A stretch of DNA of 64,000 bases, taken from the NCBI RefSeq assembly GCF_903819215.1, contig NZ_CAIJCT010000006.1; one strand, 5' to 3'. Position 1 is the first letter of the stretch. Each line of letters opens with the position of its first letter. Below, piece by piece: positions 43,873-52,441 of this stretch. Both the position numbers and the translations under genes were made by a program. The notes below the pieces were generated by a model, which saw only the letters and a program-made list of their open reading frames with translations, was not told where the DNA came from and ran no database searches. The DNA is from Aedoeadaptatus coxii. Its GTDB lineage: Bacteria; Bacillota; Clostridia; Tissierellales; Peptoniphilaceae.

Positions 43873-45143
43873 TGTCTGAAGACGGCTTCGGATTAAAAGA
43901 ACGCTTTAAGCGATGGTTTTTTAAATACAGCCGAGAAAGTTATTTGGAAATTGTCTGGCTGGACACGTGGTTTTTAATTGCCCTCTTTAATATTCTCGAC
44001 ACTTTTTTCGGCGATCAGGCGGCATATGATCCTTCCATGTCCCCCTGGTATTTGCTTATCGCCACCATGGTGGTCATCGTTTTTTGGCTGATTAAATTAT
44101 TTATGACCACCACCTCCCGCACGTGGCTCTTTGGCTATTTGGTTCGGGAGCGGAAGAAAGAGAAGATTTACAAATACTTCGCCTTGGTGAACACGGTGCT
44201 CGCCCTTTACGGCATGATGGTGTTTTGGGGCTTTCCTATTTTGTACGGCATTTTTCTCATGCCCGTTCTTCGCCTCATGATCATGGGGGAAGACGAAGTC
44301 ATTCAAAACAGAATTCTGCGCGCCGCCATCGCCGAAACCCAAAGTTACGTGGACATTACGGCCTTTTCTCCCATGATGAAAGAGAAAACCTACGAATGTT
44401 TAATGGATCTGACTCGCATTAAAGACTCTATGTATCAGGCGGCTCAGGATCAGGTGAAGTCTCAAAAGATGAAGACGGAGCTGATTACCAATTTAAGCCA
44501 CGACTTAAAGACGCCGCTGACGAGTATTATTAATTACGCCGATATTTTGAGCAAAAAAGAAACTATGGACGAAGAGGCCCGGAGTTATATTCGCATTCTC
44601 GGCAACAACTCCGAGCGCCTTAAAAGCATGATCATCAACTTAATCGACGCGTCGAAAACGGGAAGCGGCAATATTACGCTGGAACCTGTGATTATCGAAT
44701 TTAACGAACTTGTAAATCAAATTTACGGCGACAGCGCTGCAGATTACGAATCGCGAAATCTGAATTTTATTTACGAAACCGACGTGGAGGATATTCCCAT
44801 TTACACCGACGGCAATGTGTTGAGCCGCGTGATTCAAAATCTATTCAGCAATGTGTATAAATACGCTAAGCCCGACACCGACGTCTTGGGACACGTTTCC
44901 GTCGTAGGAGATAAAATCTTCTTCAGTTTAAAGAATCAATCGAAAAACAAAATTAACATCTCCAAAGAGGAGCTCCAAAATCAATTTATTCGCGGCGACA
45001 AGAGCCGTACTACTGAAGGCAGCGGCCTCGGCCTTTACATCGCCAAAAACCTCGTGGAAATTTTAGGCGGAGAATTTCGCATCGTCGTCGACGACGATCA
45101 ATTCCAAGTATTTGTCGAGCTTCCGAAAGAAATCAACCCGTAA
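43872..45143 (+). CDS. Sensor histidine kinase
   Basis: This 423-residue membrane kinase has about four hydrophobic segments in the first 145 residues, with little extracellular sequence between them, then a dimerisation domain with the phospho-acceptor His in LSHDLKTPLTS (about residue 213) and an HATPase domain with N box and the TEGSGLGLYIAKNLVEILGG G box. The small loops suggest that it senses the membrane itself or an associated protein. This layout is common in clostridial kinases linked to envelope or antibiotic responses. Confidence 0.93.
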   Translation: MSEDGFGLKERFKRWFFKYSRESYLEIVWLDTWFLIALFNILDTFFGDQAAYDPSMSPWYLLIATMVVIVFWLIKLFMTTTSRTWLFGYLVRERKKEKIYKYFALVNTVLALYGMMVFWGFPILYGIFLMPVLRLMIMGEDEVIQNRILRAAIAETQSYVDITAFSPMMKEKTYECLMDLTRIKDSMYQAAQDQVKSQKMKTELITNLSHDLKTPLTSIINYADILSKKETMDEEARSYIRILGNNSERLKSMIINLIDASKTGSGNITLEPVIIEFNELVNQIYGDSAADYESRNLNFIYETDVEDIPIYTDGNVLSRVIQNLFSNVYKYAKPDTDVLGHVSVVGDKIFFSLKNQSKNKINISKEELQNQFIRGDKSRTTEGSGLGLYIAKNLVEILGGEFRIVVDDDQFQVFVELPKEINP

Positions 45144-45179
45144 AAAAAGTTCCCTGACCGATCGGTACAGGGAACTTTC
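45142..45179. terminator. Bidirectional terminator between kinase and hpf genes
   Basis: AGTTCCCTG/CAGGGAACT encloses a small ACC-GATC-GGT dyad and is flanked by A7 and TTTCT. Confidence 0.82.
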
Positions 45180-45186
45180 TATGCGT

Positions 45187-45732
45187 TTAGCGTGTGTAAT
45201 CGTAATCGATTCGGCCGAAATTGCCGTCGCGGCGTCTGTAAAGGACAGCCGGTTCACCGGTGTCGCCGTCTAGGAATACGAAGAAATTATGGTTCAAGAG
45301 TTCCATTTGAAGAAGAGCTTCCTCTTCAAGCATAGGCGTTAAATGAAATTCCTTGCGCTTGGAAATAATCTTTCCTTGGTGATCCTCTTCATTTTCGGGA
45401 AGAGCTTGCTCGAAGTTTTCGAAACGAATGGATGCCGTATCGTGTTGGCGTTTTTTCAAACGTGTTTTATATTTACGAACTTGGCGTTCCAAAGCGTCGA
45501 CGGCGAGATCGATGGAAGCGTACATATCTTCCGTCGTTTCTTCTGCGCGGACGATGGTGTTCGGTAAAAAGACGGTGATTTCAGTGGTGTGATCGCCTTT
45601 TACCGCTGCGAACGTAACCTTCGCCTTCACCTCTTCGGTAAAATATTTGTCCAGCTTCGCTAACTTCTTTTCGGCTTGATTTTTAAGAGCCGATGTCAGT
45701 TCGATGTTTTTGCCGTAAAATTCAATACGCAT
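45187..45732 (-). CDS. hpf: Ribosome hibernation-promoting factor, long form
   Basis: This 181-residue protein has an N-terminal YfiA/RaiA domain (MRIEFYGKNIELTSALKNQAEKK beginning, RVRAEETT-like segment) that occupies the ribosomal A/P sites, a linker, and a C-terminal domain (VRRKEFHLTPM-like segment, NHNFFVFLDGDTGEPAVLYRRRDG) that dimerises ribosomes into 100S particles. The length and two-domain form match long HPF of Firmicutes. AGGAG precedes the ATG on the minus strand. A possible alternative-sigma promoter pattern lies upstream. Confidence 0.95.
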   Translation of the reverse strand: MRIEFYGKNIELTSALKNQAEKKLAKLDKYFTEEVKAKVTFAAVKGDHTTEITVFLPNTIVRAEETTEDMYASIDLAVDALERQVRKYKTRLKKRQHDTASIRFENFEQALPENEEDHQGKIISKRKEFHLTPMLEEEALLQMELLNHNFFVFLDGDTGEPAVLYRRRDGNFGRIDYDYTR

Positions 45733-45764
45733 ATAAACAACTCCTCTCGCTTCTTTTTTATTAT

Positions 45765-45789
45765 GTACCCTATATTAAATAATTGAAAC
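45765..45789 (-). promoter_or_regulatory. Possible general-stress-type promoter of hpf
   Basis: On the minus strand GTTTCA is followed after 13 nt by GGGTAC, close to the sigma-B-type GTTTAA/GGGTAT pattern known for stress genes in Bacilli. No sigma-B gene is seen in the window, so this may be chance. Confidence 0.3.
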
Positions 45790-45800
45790 GTCGGTTTAAC

Positions 45801-45828
45801 TTGAAGTATTCATTGGTTTTGCTATACT
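45801..45828 (+). promoter_or_regulatory. Sigma-A promoter of the envelope operon
   Basis: TTGAAG at 45801-45806 and TATACT at 45823-45828 have 16-nt spacing and lie 38 nt before the first gene of the run ending at 55086. Confidence 0.65.
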
Positions 45829-45865
45829 TTTCCTATACTCGATTCTGGAGGGATACAAGTTCAAT

Positions 45866-46777
45866 ATGCCAAAAGAAAAAAAGATTCCCCTCATCGGAAT
45901 GCGCACCTTTAAAACCGCCCTTTCCGTCGTGGTGAGTCTGTTTATATCCAATGTGATCGGCCTCAATACGCCGCTTTTCGTCGCCATAGCCTCTATGACG
46001 ACCATGCAGCCATCCGTTCACGAAACCCACAAAGCCGTGCGCCTACGAATGTTTACTTGCGTCATCGGCGTCGTCTTGGGTTATTTTTTGTCCCTGATTA
46101 CGGACAATCATTACATTCGACCTTTGATTGCGGGTATCGGGATTATTATTATCATCCTCACTCTCCTGCATTTTAAATTAAATCGCTATATCAACTTAAC
46201 CAATATTATTTTTGTGGCGAGTTTTTCATCGACACAATCCCAATGGGTTTACGGCGTCAACCGATTGCTCGGTACGCTCCTTGGGATCACCGTGTCCATG
46301 ATCATCAATTACCTCATCGCCAGACCCACGCCCAAAGTAAGTTTTGAGGCGCTCTTGGAAAAAAGCTACGACGATATTTTTTATCTTTCCGAAGGCATTT
46401 TGCTCGCCGACGAAAAGCCGAAACTGGACGGCCTTCAAAAGGAGCTGAACAAGGCTCAGGATTCCTTCGAATTGATTCGAAAAGAAATCGACGAGCCCTT
46501 TTCCCGAGACGTAAACATCGAGGGTGTGGAGCGTTTACTGGAACTTTTTACAGAAGTATTCGTAGATCTGCAAGTATTGCTTAAATTTAATATTGCAGAT
46601 GCCAGGTTTACCGTGGAAAATAAATTGAGGGTTCAAGACATTTTCCATTACACGGAAATGTTTCAGAGCAAGGATCAAACCGTACCCGATTTTATGATAA
46701 ATTACCACGTCAACGATATACTCACCCATTTAGAAGAAATTCAACATCTGTACGACGAAGGAGTAACCCATGTCTAA
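45866..46777 (+). CDS. FUSC/aromatic acid exporter family membrane protein
   Basis: This 303-residue protein has about four hydrophobic helices in residues 15-155 containing the RTFKTALSVVVSLFISNVIGL and MTTMQPSVHETHKAVRLRM blocks typical of the aromatic-acid-exporter/DUF939 (FUSC-like) family. The C-terminal 140 residues are soluble and helical, with coiled-coil character. Members are thought to export aromatic or other small acids, but function in Firmicutes is unproven. The start ATG at 45866 lies after CTGGAGGG. It overlaps the next gene by 8 nt. Confidence 0.82.
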   Translation: MPKEKKIPLIGMRTFKTALSVVVSLFISNVIGLNTPLFVAIASMTTMQPSVHETHKAVRLRMFTCVIGVVLGYFLSLITDNHYIRPLIAGIGIIIIILTLLHFKLNRYINLTNIIFVASFSSTQSQWVYGVNRLLGTLLGITVSMIINYLIARPTPKVSFEALLEKSYDDIFYLSEGILLADEKPKLDGLQKELNKAQDSFELIRKEIDEPFSRDVNIEGVERLLELFTEVFVDLQVLLKFNIADARFTVENKLRVQDIFHYTEMFQSKDQTVPDFMINYHVNDILTHLEEIQHLYDEGVTHV

Positions 46778-48434
46778 TGAAAACAGCTGGATCAAGACAC
46801 TGGACGATTTTGCAACCATCGTCGATTCCGCCCGTTACAGCATCTCCATGGACGAAATGTTTGAAGATGAAGCACTTTACGATCCTATTCGCGAAGCCGT
46901 TTCCGATTTCGACATGGCGAGCTGGCTTATGTTCGACACCCTGGAAAACAGGGAGACCACCCGCGGCTTAATGCATCAATTTTGGCGCCACCTCCACAAA
47001 GTGAGGAGCGTGGACTATTATTTAGAACCCTTTTTCGATTCCTATCTTTCCATTTATCGCGTCAATCACGTGGCGGAAAAGGGAATCTACATTCAAAACC
47101 TCGTCATTCAGGAGCCGGCGGTCATGATCCGTAAAACCGACGTGACGAAGGTTTTAAAAGAAGGCAGTTTATTTTTCGGCCGCGTACTTCATACGGAAAG
47201 CGGACATTACGCTTTCCACATCGCCAATATGGTGCCGGAAGATTTGGAGGAGCGCTTTACGGAAAAAGTAAAATCCATGCTGAATCTGCAACCCCTCTTA
47301 AGCCAAGACCCCGACGGCTATTTAAAGAGCTTAAAAGACGGCAATCCCGATTTAATGTTTCTCTACGCATTGGGCATCGAACAATCGCGAGAAGATCAAA
47401 ATGAAGATCTTTACTACGGTTGGATCGGTGAAGACGATGACGGCGAGGAAGGGGAAGATCTCTACAGTCTCGCCGCCCATTTAGGCGTTACGCGGGAAGA
47501 AGTTATGGAAGATATTCACGTCTTGGAATGGATGGAATCCCGCCTATATATCATGAGCGGCCAATCCATGGAAGAGGACGAATTTACGGAATACGATCCG
47601 CTTATTGAAGAAGCCGCAAAAGAAGGCGTTTTTTCAAGCGACGAACAGCTTCTCCGCGTGTTGGAATGTTTAAAAGTGTGGACGAAGGCGGGAACGGAGA
47701 GGGAAGCCTATTACTCGGTAATGAAATCCCAACAACGTCTCCTGACCTTAAAGGCCCATTTGGAACAATCCGTAGGCGGATTTTACCGCGCCTCGGAATT
47801 CGACAGAGCATTGAGCACCATGCCGGAGGAATACATTCCATGGATTGCCCAATACGATCGCTATTTGCAATGCTTTATGAACCATAAAATGGAAGCCACT
47901 CAAACCGGCGCCCTCAATCGAAAATCGTTGGATATGGTGTTTCCCCTAATCGGCGTTATGGCATCGCCGGGAAGCACCCATTTAAGAGAAGGCACCTATC
48001 CCGAACTCGTATTTTACCGCGCCTTTGCGGAGCTGAAGCAAATGATCGTCTTGGATGAAGGACGCTACATGCACACCATCGCCATGGAACGCTATTTGGA
48101 ACTTTCCCATCAGGAAAAACTTTCCCTTTGGCTCAGCACCCTTCTCCATCCGAACTTGGTACAAGCGGCGCCTTATTTTAAAGAATGGCCCGTGGGGAAA
48201 TGGTGGGCGAAATTATTCGACAAAAAATACCTTACCTCCCTTTTAACCGTACCTCAGGCTGCCGATAAAAAGAATCGGATTCAATCCCTTACGGCGCAGC
48301 TGGGGCAGGATTTACAACTTTACCGCCTGGTCTATGCCGGCGAGTATCAAGTGGATTTAACGCCCCTCGGCGATGCGGTATTTCGTCGCATCGGCGCTTT
48401 AAAAAAAGACAATGTCGTATCGCTCTTTGGTTAA
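46770..48434 (+). CDS. Uncharacterised 554-residue cytosolic protein
   Basis: I do not recognise this family. The protein is acidic and soluble, with no signal peptide or membrane helix. A region at about residues 75-150 (YLSIYRVNHVAEKGIYIQNL, LKEGSLFFGRVLHTESGHYAF) looks like a small beta-barrel fold. Residues 210-225 are strongly acidic (EDDDGEEGEDL) and are followed by a helix-turn-helix-like AAHLGVTREEVMEDIHVLE. The rest appears helical. Its start lies 8 nt inside the FUSC-like gene and 36 nt separate it from the next gene, so it belongs to the envelope operon. Co-translation with a membrane exporter suggests a cytosolic partner, which is inference only. Confidence 0.7.
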   Translation: MSNENSWIKTLDDFATIVDSARYSISMDEMFEDEALYDPIREAVSDFDMASWLMFDTLENRETTRGLMHQFWRHLHKVRSVDYYLEPFFDSYLSIYRVNHVAEKGIYIQNLVIQEPAVMIRKTDVTKVLKEGSLFFGRVLHTESGHYAFHIANMVPEDLEERFTEKVKSMLNLQPLLSQDPDGYLKSLKDGNPDLMFLYALGIEQSREDQNEDLYYGWIGEDDDGEEGEDLYSLAAHLGVTREEVMEDIHVLEWMESRLYIMSGQSMEEDEFTEYDPLIEEAAKEGVFSSDEQLLRVLECLKVWTKAGTEREAYYSVMKSQQRLLTLKAHLEQSVGGFYRASEFDRALSTMPEEYIPWIAQYDRYLQCFMNHKMEATQTGALNRKSLDMVFPLIGVMASPGSTHLREGTYPELVFYRAFAELKQMIVLDEGRYMHTIAMERYLELSHQEKLSLWLSTLLHPNLVQAAPYFKEWPVGKWWAKLFDKKYLTSLLTVPQAADKKNRIQSLTAQLGQDLQLYRLVYAGEYQVDLTPLGDAVFRRIGALKKDNVVSLFG

Positions 48435-48470
48435 AAGAGGAGTGTATTCCCGAAACGAGAAGGTGAGGCC

Positions 48471-49859
48471 ATGAAGAAAAAATTGTTACTCGTCATAAGT
48501 TTATTGGCGATGTTATTTACTACGGCGGCCCTTCCCGTAGATAACGGCGATTTTTATTTCGACGGCGTCGAGGAAAAACCCTTGGAGCTTTCCGAACCTC
48601 TTTGGAATTTTTCCCTGAACCTTTACCTTTCCCCGAAAAAGGGAACGGGCACAGTCTATTTAAAACATCCGCCGCGAAAAGCGGAGGGCGGCTACCTGAT
48701 TGCCCTGGACGACCTTCAGTCCATCGTGGGAAAAGACACCGTCACCTACGACGAAAAGGAGAAAATACTTTCCGTCAACAAAATCAATCGCGTGCAAATG
48801 GGACTGAACCGCCCGGTGTACATTAAGCAATCGGAACGAAGAGGTATTACGATTTATCCCACCTATTGCGGCCGCATCCTTTATGTGCCCCTTCGCTTTT
48901 TGCTGGAAGAACTGGGCTACACCGTCAACTTCAGTTCCACGGAGGGAAACGCCCTCATCATTCCGCCTGGGAGCAAAGAAAAAATCGTGCCCCTTCGTCA
49001 AATCGAAGTGGACAGCTTGTCTCCCTATGTAGACGGCAACATGGCGACGAAACTTTTGGATGTAAGCGGAGAAGATATTATGGGCTGGGGCGAAAAAGTG
49101 CCCGGCGGCATGGGATCTTTTTTCAGCGTCTTAAACAACGGCCAGCTTCAGTATCGCAACGATCTTTCCTTAGAAGAGCCTCGGGATTACGACGAGGAAA
49201 CAAAGACGGCGGTGGCCATGGATAAATTCACTCTCTATCGTTATAATATGGGGAGGGGAAGCGTCGAGAAATACACCATTCCCTACAGTATGCGAAAGGC
49301 GAGCGACGTTAAACTCGACGGCGAAAACTTTTATTTTAAGACGCCGAGGGGAATTTACCTTTACGACGCGGAAAAGAAAAATTTAAGCCGCGTGCTCCAT
49401 CGCGCCGTGGAAAGTTACAGCGTGTCATCAGGTCGCTTGGCCTATGAAATCGACGGCTTTCTGTCCGTACAGGAAGACGACGGCGGCTGGCTCTTGCCCG
49501 ACGGCGATGTGCGGAATTATATTTTAAGCGGCTCCTACCTCGTCGTCGACGACGGGGACATGGGCATCGTCAAAATATACGACTTAAACAGCCGAAAAAT
49601 CGCCTACACCTTGGCCTACGATCTCTCGAAAAATCGCAGTCTTCGACTCGTAGGCGATCGCTACATCGCCATCGGCCAGGGGAATAAGGTGCAACTTTTA
49701 GATTTAAACAGCGCCAATTTGCGTCTGTTGGATATGATGAACATAGAGCCGACGATTCGAGAACGACATATCGATTGGCTTTGGAATGGAAACAGTTTAA
49801 AAGGCTATGTTTACGCCGAGGGTAAAAAAATTGCCCAGTGTATCACAGTCCATCCATAA
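48471..49859 (+). CDS. Exported protein with stalk (copper amine oxidase N-like) domain and propeller-like region
   Basis: This 462-residue protein begins with a signal peptide (KKKLLLVISLLAMLFTTAA, cleaved near residue 22). Residues 60-165 form a stalk domain of the copper amine oxidase N-terminal-like type, with YVPLRFLLEELGYTVNF near residue 143. Residues 210-450 contain repeated short beta strands around D-G and Y-D pairs (YLYDAEKKNLSRVL, VKIYDLNSRKIAYTL, VQLLDLNSANLRLL), suggesting a beta-propeller. No catalytic motif is seen. AGGTGAGG precedes the ATG. Adjacent to a polysaccharide deacetylase, it probably works at the cell wall. Confidence 0.7.
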   Translation: MKKKLLLVISLLAMLFTTAALPVDNGDFYFDGVEEKPLELSEPLWNFSLNLYLSPKKGTGTVYLKHPPRKAEGGYLIALDDLQSIVGKDTVTYDEKEKILSVNKINRVQMGLNRPVYIKQSERRGITIYPTYCGRILYVPLRFLLEELGYTVNFSSTEGNALIIPPGSKEKIVPLRQIEVDSLSPYVDGNMATKLLDVSGEDIMGWGEKVPGGMGSFFSVLNNGQLQYRNDLSLEEPRDYDEETKTAVAMDKFTLYRYNMGRGSVEKYTIPYSMRKASDVKLDGENFYFKTPRGIYLYDAEKKNLSRVLHRAVESYSVSSGRLAYEIDGFLSVQEDDGGWLLPDGDVRNYILSGSYLVVDDGDMGIVKIYDLNSRKIAYTLAYDLSKNRSLRLVGDRYIAIGQGNKVQLLDLNSANLRLLDMMNIEPTIRERHIDWLWNGNSLKGYVYAEGKKIAQCITVHP

Positions 49860-49869
49860 GGAGGATCAA

Positions 49870-50892
49870 ATGGATAAAGAAACAAGAGATAAAGAAAGAC
49901 GGGAAAGAAGAGAGCGCATTAAAGCCCGTCGACGCAAGGCGCGGATCAGAGCCTTCAGTATCGTCGCGCTTATTCTCGTCCTCGGCACCTTGGCCATTCA
50001 TAAATTAAAAAACATCGGCGGCGATGATAATGTTGCCCTCGCCTATGGGGATCAGGCGGAATGGTTTGTCTTAAATAATTTAGGTGCCGTAAACGAAAAA
50101 AATGCCTACACGCCGAAAGAAATCGGCAATTTACGGAATAATATTATTAACGATCGCATCGCCATTCGCTTGGTAAAAGGGGAAAACCACATTACCCGCG
50201 CCAAGAGCTATGCTTATTCCGCCGCAGACGTTGCGGACATTATCGAAGGCAAAATGGATTACACCGGTTCGAAAAAAATCGCCTTCTTAACCTTCGACGA
50301 CGGGCCCAATCATAAAATATCGCCTCAAGTATTGGATACGCTGAAAGAAAAAAATGCCCACGCATCCTTTTTCGTCGTAGGGAAAATCGTGTCGGAAAAG
50401 ACGCGAGACGTGTTAATGCGCGAATTGGCCGAAGGCCACGCCGTCTGCATGCACTCCTATACACACGATTACCATCTCCTCTATCCGGGACGGGTAGCCG
50501 ATACTGCGCGCATTGAAAAAGAAGCGAAAGACACTCAAGCCGCTCTTCAAAAAGTGTTAGGGAAAGATTTCCACGCCGGCGCTTGGCGTTATCCCGGCGG
50601 CCACATGAGTTGGAAAAATCTGGAAGCTGCCGATCAAAAACTGAAGGACATGGGCGTCACCTGGATCGATTGGAACGCGTTAAACGGCGATGCGGAACCT
50701 GCAAGCCGTCGCCCCACCACCGAAGCGGGCCTCGTGGAATTCCTCGACAAATCCATTAAAGCGAACAAAGACTCGTCGATCATCGTCATCTTAATGCACG
50801 ATGCTGAAAACAAACAACTTACAGCCAACGCCGTAGGCCAGATCATCGATCACCTTCGAAGCGAAGGCTACGAATTCGGAATTTTAAAGTAG
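49870..50892 (+). CDS. Membrane-anchored polysaccharide deacetylase
   Basis: This 340-residue carbohydrate esterase 4 family enzyme has a highly basic N-terminus (residues 1-30), a signal-anchor helix near 32-46, and a NodB domain with TFDDGPNHKISP (metal-binding Asp), HSYTHDYH (two metal-binding His), RYPGGHMSW and the C-terminal ILMHDAE motif. It likely removes N-acetyl groups from peptidoglycan or a secondary polymer outside the cell. I start at ATG 49870 behind AAGGAGG; an extension to 49807 lies inside the previous gene. It is 6 nt from murJ. Confidence 0.92.
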   Translation: MDKETRDKERRERRERIKARRRKARIRAFSIVALILVLGTLAIHKLKNIGGDDNVALAYGDQAEWFVLNNLGAVNEKNAYTPKEIGNLRNNIINDRIAIRLVKGENHITRAKSYAYSAADVADIIEGKMDYTGSKKIAFLTFDDGPNHKISPQVLDTLKEKNAHASFFVVGKIVSEKTRDVLMRELAEGHAVCMHSYTHDYHLLYPGRVADTARIEKEAKDTQAALQKVLGKDFHAGAWRYPGGHMSWKNLEAADQKLKDMGVTWIDWNALNGDAEPASRRPTTEAGLVEFLDKSIKANKDSSIIVILMHDAENKQLTANAVGQIIDHLRSEGYEFGILK

Positions 50893-50898
50893 GTGCAT

Positions 50899-52413
50899 AT
50901 GCAAAAAACATCCATCCTGCTCATGATCATTACCGTGGGCACGAAGTTTTTTGGATTGGCTAGGGAAAAAGCCCTAGCCCATTTTTTTGGTACATCGGAT
51001 ATTGCCAATATCTTTCTCATCGCCTTTACCCTGCCCATGATGGTGAGCAATTTAATTTCCGGCTCCCTCGCCGGCGGCTTCATTCCCGTTTACACGGAGA
51101 TCAATCACGAAAAGGGAAGAGAAGAAGCCGACGGATTTACATCCCATTTAACGGTAATGTTGGCCATTGCAGCTCTCGCATTAAGTTTACTCACGGTGAT
51201 CTTTGCCCCTGCGTTGGTGCGCCTTCTCGCCAGAGGCTTTCACGGATCCCTCTTCGAGCGCACGGTCTATGTGACGCGGCTCACTTCTTTAAGCATCGTC
51301 GCCATGGCGGTATTTTCCATTTTTAAAGCCTATTTACAAATCCACAACCACTTTATCGTGTCCATCTTCCACTCCGTGGTCATGAATTCCATTTTAATTC
51401 TCGCCATGTTTTTAGGAAGGGGCGGGGACATTACCCTTTTAGGCGTGGGGATTCTCTTCGCCTTTACCTTCCAATACATTTTCTTTTTGCCCTATATTAA
51501 AAAAAGCGGTTTTCACTTCCGCTTAAAAGGTTATAAAGAAAATGAAGGATTGAAAAAATTACTCATATTAATCCTGCCCATCTTTATATCCACATCGGTT
51601 TTGGAAATTAATAATATCGTAAGCAAATCCTTAGCCTCCACCATTGTGGAAACCGGCGTGCCCGTCATAAACTACGCCACCAAAATACAAGGCTTTGTAA
51701 CGGGCATCGTGGTGACGAGTATTATTACCGTCATCTATCCCCAAATGGCGAAGCTTGTGGAAGAAGAGGCCGGCGAGGAATTGGCCCACGTCTTCGGCAG
51801 AAGCCTTTCCCTTATGGCGGCTCTTATATTGCCCGCCACCGTCGGCGTCGTAGCATTTCACGAAGAAATCGTCAGGCTCCTCTTTCAAGGCGGCGCCTTT
51901 TCGGCGGAAGACGTGGCAGTGACCGGGAAAGTACTCCTCTATTACGGACTGGGCTTTTTAGCCATCGGCCTTAGAGAAATCGGCATCCGCATTTTTTACA
52001 GCAAAAAAAAGGCCGCCGTGCCCGTTATAAATTCGGTTTACATGGTGGTCATCAACATTGCGCTGAATATAATCTTAGGAAAAATCTTCGGCTTAAAAGG
52101 GCTCGCCATGGGAACGCTCATCGCCCTTTGGGTCGGAGGCGTGGGCATGCTCCTTCATTTAAAAAAAGCCATGTCCACCTTGGGCATCGGAGCATACGGA
52201 AAAAATATGGCGAAAATCCTATTGGCATCCGTCGCCATGGGGCTCGCCGCCAAATTCGCCGAAGGCCTTTTACTGGGACGCTTATCTCCCAATATAAGCT
52301 TACTCACGGCCATGGCCGTCGGCGCAGCTGTTTACGCACTTTTAGCACTTCTTATGGGATTTGAAGAATTGGAAGCTGTCAAAAGCTTTATAACGAAAAA
52401 GAAACAACGATAG
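50899..52413 (+). CDS. murJ: Lipid II flippase MurJ (MviN family)
   Basis: This 504-residue integral membrane protein has about 14 hydrophobic helices. The MviN family signature appears at the N-terminus (LAREKALAHFFGTSDIANIFLIAFTLP-type segment, SLAGGFIPVY) and in the C-terminal half (GLREIGIRIFYSKKKAAVPV). Such proteins flip lipid-linked peptidoglycan precursors across the membrane; a role with another lipid-linked glycan is possible because the genome may encode more than one copy. The ATG at 50899 is preferred to GTG 50893; the ribosome site is weak (TAGGTG). Confidence 0.88.
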   Translation: MQKTSILLMIITVGTKFFGLAREKALAHFFGTSDIANIFLIAFTLPMMVSNLISGSLAGGFIPVYTEINHEKGREEADGFTSHLTVMLAIAALALSLLTVIFAPALVRLLARGFHGSLFERTVYVTRLTSLSIVAMAVFSIFKAYLQIHNHFIVSIFHSVVMNSILILAMFLGRGGDITLLGVGILFAFTFQYIFFLPYIKKSGFHFRLKGYKENEGLKKLLILILPIFISTSVLEINNIVSKSLASTIVETGVPVINYATKIQGFVTGIVVTSIITVIYPQMAKLVEEEAGEELAHVFGRSLSLMAALILPATVGVVAFHEEIVRLLFQGGAFSAEDVAVTGKVLLYYGLGFLAIGLREIGIRIFYSKKKAAVPVINSVYMVVINIALNIILGKIFGLKGLAMGTLIALWVGGVGMLLHLKKAMSTLGIGAYGKNMAKILLASVAMGLAAKFAEGLLLGRLSPNISLLTAMAVGAAVYALLALLMGFEELEAVKSFITKKKQR

Positions 52414-52441
52414 ATCGCTCGGCGATACGGAAAGGAAAGCG

